Positions 60,814 to 64,000 of a stretch of 64,000 nt of DNA are shown piece after piece. How positions within the stretch are numbered: the stretch's first letter is position 1; each line of letters begins with the position of its first letter. The notes beneath the pieces were generated by a model. The model did no database searches, had not been told where the DNA came from, and was given only the letters and a program-made list of their open reading frames with translations. The translations under genes and the position numbers were made by a program. Where the stretch lies: assembly GCA_002343775.1 (NCBI GenBank), contig DDSH01000031.1, forward strand, positions 86,430-150,429, in the 5' to 3' direction. The DNA comes from Anaerolineales bacterium UBA2395. GTDB lineage: Bacteria > Chloroflexota > Anaerolineae > Anaerolineales > Villigracilaceae.

Positions 60814-60932
60814 CTCTCATCTTCCAGATACGAATGACTTGCGCCATTCCTATTTGCCGAATTTGGCACCATAACTTTCGTTTGGTTGCCGAAGCGTCAC
60901 AGGGTCGGTCCCTCAGCTTCTCTGGATAAGAG
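60814..60932 (-). ncRNA. SAM-I (S-box) riboswitch aptamer
   Basis: Read on the minus strand, the conserved core is all present: CTCTTATCCAGAGAAGC, GAGGGACC, CGGCAACC, GGTGCCAAATTC, and the closing GATGAGAG that pairs with the opening CTCTTATC (P1). S-adenosylmethionine binding would favour the terminator next to it and shut off metY-metA. The aptamer starts about 20 bp after the promoter -10. Confidence 0.95.
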
Positions 60933-60952
60933 CGAATATTTAATTTCGCGCG

Positions 60953-60982
60953 GTTATATCATAGCGGTTCTACGTTTGTCAA
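60953..60982 (-). promoter_or_regulatory. Promoter of the SAM riboswitch-metY-metA transcript
   Basis: On the minus strand TTGACA (60977-60982), 18 bp, TATAAC (60953-60958) with TG one base before the -10 (extended -10). The gap 60983-61047 up to the asd gene contains a degenerate GACGATGG-type repeat and no gene. Confidence 0.85.
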
Positions 60983-61047
60983 GTAGGAATTTGCGTGACC
61001 ATGGACGACAGACCATTGACCATGTCTTTCCATCGTCTATCGTCCTT

Positions 61048-62109
61048 TTACAGCAATCCTTCCTTCACCAACAACTCCGCATTGTAGATGGACGCACCCG
61101 CCGCGCCGCGAATCGTGTTATGAGATAACACAACAAATTTCAAATCGAGGATGGGATCGCGCCTGACGCGCCCGATGACTGTCGTCATGCCATTGCCTGC
61201 CATACGGTCAAGGCGTGGCTGCGGTCTGTCCGCTTCATCTCTGACCTCGATCACGGGGCGCGGTGAAGAAGGCAAATCCCTCGCTGACAGGGGAGCCGCG
61301 TACGCGCGTAATGCCTGAATCGCAGTTTCCGGTTCGACCGGATTTTCCAACTCCACGCTTGCACAAACCGTGTGACCATCGATCACTGCCACACGATTCG
61401 TATGAACGCTGAACTTTATATCCGCCAACTCGATCGTTTCGTCGCTCAATGTGCCGAGCATCTTGCGCGGTTCCCATTCCACCTTTTCCTCTTCACCGCC
61501 GTTGCCCACATTTGGGATGATGTTATCCATGATGTCGAGCGACGGAACACCCGGATACCCCGCGCCAGATAACGCCTGCAATGACGTTGCGAAAACTTTT
61601 TTCACACCAAATTCGTTATCCAACACTTTCAGCGCAATTGTCAGCCCGGTGCTGGTGCAGTTGGGATTTGTGATAATGCATCCGCTCCAACCTTTATTCC
61701 GGCGCTGATGTTTCACCAGTTGAACATGTTCGGCATTGATCTCCGGCAACAGCAACGGCACATCTTCGCCGCGCCGATATGATGATGCATTCGAGCAGAC
61801 CGCCGCGCCTGCTTTCGCAAAGGCAGGCTCAAGTTCGTTGGCGATTTCCGTGTGTAAAGCCGAGAAAACGATCTTCGCCTGTACCGCATCAGTGGACGCT
61901 GGCACGATGACCATATCTCTGGCATAGGCTGGCATGGGTGTATCCAACACCCAGCGCGCAGCATTGGCATACGGCTGTCCCACCGAACGATCCGAAGCGG
62001 CAAGCGCCACCACCTTGAACCACGGATGGTCATCCAACAACGAGATGAATCTTTGCCCCACCGAGCCTGTTGCACCCAAAACCGCCACTGGAATTTTTTC
62101 TGTCATCAT
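61048..62109 (-). CDS. asd: Aspartate-semialdehyde dehydrogenase (archaeal/fungal-like type)
   Basis: A 353-aa NADP-dependent enzyme with VAVLGATGSVGQRFISLL and the catalytic Cys151 in TNPNCTSTG. The pattern and length fit the archaeal/fungal branch of Asd rather than the E. coli branch. It reduces aspartyl phosphate to the semialdehyde, the branch point to threonine, methionine and DAP/lysine. The ATG at 62109 has AAAGGAG upstream. It follows aspartokinase by 35 bp. Confidence 0.93.
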   Translation of the reverse strand: MMTEKIPVAVLGATGSVGQRFISLLDDHPWFKVVALAASDRSVGQPYANAARWVLDTPMPAYARDMVIVPASTDAVQAKIVFSALHTEIANELEPAFAKAGAAVCSNASSYRRGEDVPLLLPEINAEHVQLVKHQRRNKGWSGCIITNPNCTSTGLTIALKVLDNEFGVKKVFATSLQALSGAGYPGVPSLDIMDNIIPNVGNGGEEEKVEWEPRKMLGTLSDETIELADIKFSVHTNRVAVIDGHTVCASVELENPVEPETAIQALRAYAAPLSARDLPSSPRPVIEVRDEADRPQPRLDRMAGNGMTTVIGRVRRDPILDLKFVVLSHNTIRGAAGASIYNAELLVKEGLL

Positions 62110-62144
62110 AAATTCTCCTTTGAAAACCAATCTTAAATTACCAC

Positions 62145-63569
62145 TTACCCCACGATCAACTCGTGCAGTGTCCTGACCGCATTCTCCGTATCCGCCGCAT
62201 CGACGACGAGCGAGATGGAGACTTCGGAAGACCCCTGCGCGATGGCAAGGACATTCACGCCGTCATTGCCGAGCTTGCTGAACACACGACCCGAGACACC
62301 CGGCGTATGACGCATCCCTGCACCGACCACGGTGATGATGGAAATATCTTCCGTTGACCAAACACGGTCAATGTCTTCATCTGCGATCTCGGCAGCGAAC
62401 GTTTTTTCAAGCGCAGAGAGGACAGTGTGGGCGAGTTCCGAAGGCACGGCAAAACAAATGGATTGTTCAGAAGAAGCCTGTGTAATGAGCGGAACGCTCG
62501 TGCCTGTGGATGCGACTGCGCCAAATGCACGCGCCGCCACACCCGGGACGCCCAGCATACCGCGTCCTTCAATGGTGATGAGCCTTTGCTTGCGAATGGC
62601 GGTCACGGCTTTGATGACCTTGCCGTTCACTTTGCCGTTGGATTTGGGGCTGGCGATCAACCGTGTGCCGGGGTGGCTGGGATTGAATGTATTGCAAATC
62701 CGCAAACCGATGCCCGCATCCAACACAGGGCGGATGGTTTTGGGATGCAGAACTTTTGCGCCGTAGTAGGCGAGTTCGGCGATCTCGTTGTAGCTGATCT
62801 CTGGCAGGGTTTGCGCCGCTTTCACAATGCGCGGATCGGTGGTCATCACACCGTCGACATCCGTCCAGATCCAAACGTCATCGGCAGGGAGCACGGCGCC
62901 GATGATGGCGGCGGAATAATCCGAGCCGCCGCGCCCTAAAGTGGTGATCGTGCCTTCGGGGGTCGAGCCAATAAAACCGGTTGTAATGGGAACAATCCCT
63001 TTATCCATCAGCGGAATAAGTTTCCCCCGTGTCTTTTCGGTTGTGACTTTGAAATCAGGATGTGCGTTCTGGAAGTGAGCGTTCGTGATGACAAACTCGG
63101 TCGATTCGATGGCTTGGGCTGGGATGCCTGCGCTATCCACCACGGCGGCGAGCAGACGGATGCTCATCCGTTCGCCAAGCGATGCCACCGTATCCATCGC
63201 GCGCGGACTGGCTTCGCCGAGTACGGCAATTGCTTTGCACAAATCCACGAGCGCAAAGATGAGGTCATCGATCTCTGCGATGACCTGGTTGCGTTTTGCC
63301 GAATTTTGGATGAGCGCCTCGGCGGCGGTGAAGTGTTTCTCTCTCAGCGTGGCAGCGGCTTGGGCGAGCGAATCCACTTTTCCGTGCGAAGCCGATGCGG
63401 CAGAGTCCAATAGCAGGTTCGTCACGCCAGACATGGCAGACGTTACCACGACGACCCGGTCCCAATCTTTTTTTGCGTCACCGATGATCTGTATGGCATT
63501 TTTCAATGCGTCGACAGAGCCAACAGATGTTCCACCGAATTTCATAACGAGCGTTTTTTGTTCTGGCAT
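62145..63569 (-). CDS. lysC: Aspartokinase (ThrA-type N-terminal region, with ACT domains)
   Basis: A 474-aa aspartate kinase with MKFGGTSVGSVDAL, TLGRGGSDYSA and YGAKVLHPKTI, followed by two ACT domains (about 325-470). It is monofunctional, without a homoserine dehydrogenase part. The long form and ACT pair fit the ThrA/LysC class regulated by end products. The ATG at 63569 has AGGAG upstream. The leader holds a Thr-rich ORF and an attenuator, so threonine probably controls transcription. Confidence 0.92.
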   Translation of the reverse strand: MPEQKTLVMKFGGTSVGSVDALKNAIQIIGDAKKDWDRVVVVTSAMSGVTNLLLDSAASASHGKVDSLAQAAATLREKHFTAAEALIQNSAKRNQVIAEIDDLIFALVDLCKAIAVLGEASPRAMDTVASLGERMSIRLLAAVVDSAGIPAQAIESTEFVITNAHFQNAHPDFKVTTEKTRGKLIPLMDKGIVPITTGFIGSTPEGTITTLGRGGSDYSAAIIGAVLPADDVWIWTDVDGVMTTDPRIVKAAQTLPEISYNEIAELAYYGAKVLHPKTIRPVLDAGIGLRICNTFNPSHPGTRLIASPKSNGKVNGKVIKAVTAIRKQRLITIEGRGMLGVPGVAARAFGAVASTGTSVPLITQASSEQSICFAVPSELAHTVLSALEKTFAAEIADEDIDRVWSTEDISIITVVGAGMRHTPGVSGRVFSKLGNDGVNVLAIAQGSSEVSISLVVDAADTENAVRTLHELIVG

Positions 63570-63595
63570 GTGTTCTTCTCCTGTGGTGAGGTAAC

Positions 63596-63625
63596 AAAAA
63601 ACGCCCCGCGTTTCCGCGAGGCGCT
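63596..63625 (-). terminator. Terminator of the threonine attenuator
   Basis: On the minus strand CGCCTCGCGG (63614-63623) pairs with CGCGGGGCG (63602-63610, one wobble) around a short GAAA-type loop, followed by six Ts. The same CGCCTCGCGG is also perfectly complementary to CCGCGAGGCG inside the leader ORF (63674-63683), so two mutually exclusive structures are possible. Confidence 0.9.
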
Positions 63626-63652
63626 GTGTGTTTCGAGATAACCTTTGTTCGG

Positions 63653-63715
63653 TTACTTCATCCCAAGCACTAACGCCTCGCGGTGGGTACCGGAGGTGGT
63701 AGTGGTCATGGTCAT
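63653..63715 (-). CDS. Threonine-rich leader peptide
   Basis: A 20-codon ORF ending in TAA, encoding M-T-M-T-T-T-T-S-G-T followed by HREALVLGMK: six Thr codons in the first ten. It lies about 40 bp after the predicted transcription start and before a terminator. The codons right after the Thr run (CAC CGC GAG GCG) hold the antiterminator arm. A ribosome stalled at the Thr codons would leave this arm free to pair with the terminator's left arm; one reaching the stop would cover it and let the terminator form. This parallels thrL in enterobacteria. Confidence 0.8.
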   Translation of the reverse strand: MTMTTTTSGTHREALVLGMK

Positions 63716-63759
63716 GTGGAAGTAAGACGAGTTCAAGGTGCTGTGCATAATTGGGCGGT

Positions 63760-63788
63760 ATTCTATGGCAGTGGGGCAGATGTGTCAA
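63760..63788 (-). promoter_or_regulatory. Promoter of the aspartokinase-asd operon
   Basis: On the minus strand TTGACA (63783-63788), 17 bp, TAGAAT (63760-63765). The leader from the predicted start to the aspartokinase ATG is about 180 nt and holds the Thr leader and attenuator. Confidence 0.88.
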
Positions 63789-63863
63789 GGGCTTGTGAAA
63801 AAGGGGGGTTACGAGACAGACAAATGTAATCGTTATTCATGTCCGATTCGGAAATCTTCGCCC

Positions 63864-63891
63864 TTGACGAATTGCCGTTTCCGCCTATAAT
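63864..63891 (+). promoter_or_regulatory. Promoter of the last gene
   Basis: TTGACG (63864-63869), 16 bp, TATAAT (63886-63891), 19 bp before the ATG at 63911. Confidence 0.8.
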
Positions 63892-63910
63892 CGGGCGAAA
63901 CCAAAAACCG

Positions 63911-64000
63911 ATGAATACCATCTTCAGCCTCTCCCTTATTGTCGTCCTTATTGTAGTCCTTATTATTAAAGGACTGTTTTCGGTTAGGATGGCAACGGTG
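63911..64000 (+). CDS. N-terminus of a membrane protein, possibly SPFH/band-7 family (truncated)
   Basis: The first 30 codons show a short polar start, a Val/Leu/Ile-rich membrane helix (about 8-22) and then GLFSVRMATV. A short anchor followed by F.V......V is common in flotillin/slipin-type SPFH proteins, but too little is present to be sure. The frame runs off the window. Confidence 0.4.
   Translation, partial: MNTIFSLSLIVVLIVVLIIKGLFSVRMATV

Noticed and set aside
63570..63788. N-terminal extension of aspartokinase
   Set aside because: It would run through the attenuator and leader; the ATG at 63569 has AGGAG and begins the kinase motif at once.
1..64000. tRNA, rRNA, CRISPR arrays, insertion sequences, prophage
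   Set aside because: Intergenic spaces were read on both strands and none of these features was recognised by eye; small RNAs without strong structure could be missed.

Overview
The window looks like part of a chromosome from an uncultured Chloroflexota of the Anaerolineae type. Supporting signs are a complete cytochrome c maturation (Ccm) cluster with a CxxxY-type CcmE, LysW carrier-protein amino-acid biosynthesis, a myo-inositol-phosphate synthase, several (T/P)-rich lipoproteins, moderate GC, and short palindromic repeats in many gaps between genes. The taxon is inferred from gene content only. I saw no tRNA, rRNA, CRISPR array, transposase or prophage.

Layout. 1-11 kb (minus strand): the start of a membrane-anchored Fe-S reductase, a secreted lytic transglycosylase, then ccmD-C-B-A, a monohaem cytochrome lipoprotein, a zinc-ribbon protein, a CcmG-like thioredoxin, CcmH, CcmF and CcmE. 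11-22 kb: a metalloprotease coupled to a solute-binding protein, a LysM lipoprotein, an aldo/keto reductase, a double-domain ThyX, a HIT protein, two tandem deacetylase-like lipoproteins and Ino1. 22-29 kb: an orphan GAF histidine kinase, then a FadR-like regulator with its operator heading an operon for alkyl-DHAP synthase, glycerol-3-phosphate dehydrogenase and an FGGY kinase. 29-32 kb: an aminotransferase and a prephenate dehydratase fused to a seven-bladed beta-propeller. 32-43 kb: an ArsR-headed group of small enzymes and stress genes, a UvrA-like ABC protein with a near-identical promoter, a BBE-type flavin oxidase, an MFS transporter and an HhH/HEAT-like protein. 43-51 kb: an arginine-codon-rich leader ORF and terminator, then argG, argH, lysW, lysX, lysY, lysZ, lysJ and lysK. 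51-58 kb: a YcaQ-type glycosylase, a GNAT enzyme, a regulator with an M50 protease and a hydrolase, and an ABC exporter. 58-64 kb (minus strand): metA and metY under a SAM-I riboswitch, asd and aspartokinase under a threonine-rich leader peptide attenuator, and the start of a membrane protein on the plus strand.

Together the right half is an amino-acid biosynthesis block with three kinds of RNA-level control visible in the DNA: Arg leader, SAM riboswitch and Thr leader. The argGH-LysW arrangement suggests that arginine (ornithine) is made on the LysW carrier. The most unusual items are the prephenate dehydratase-propeller fusion, the Thr and Arg leader attenuators, the twin ArsR-type promoters, the FadR operator/lipid operon, and the split-motif double ThyX.
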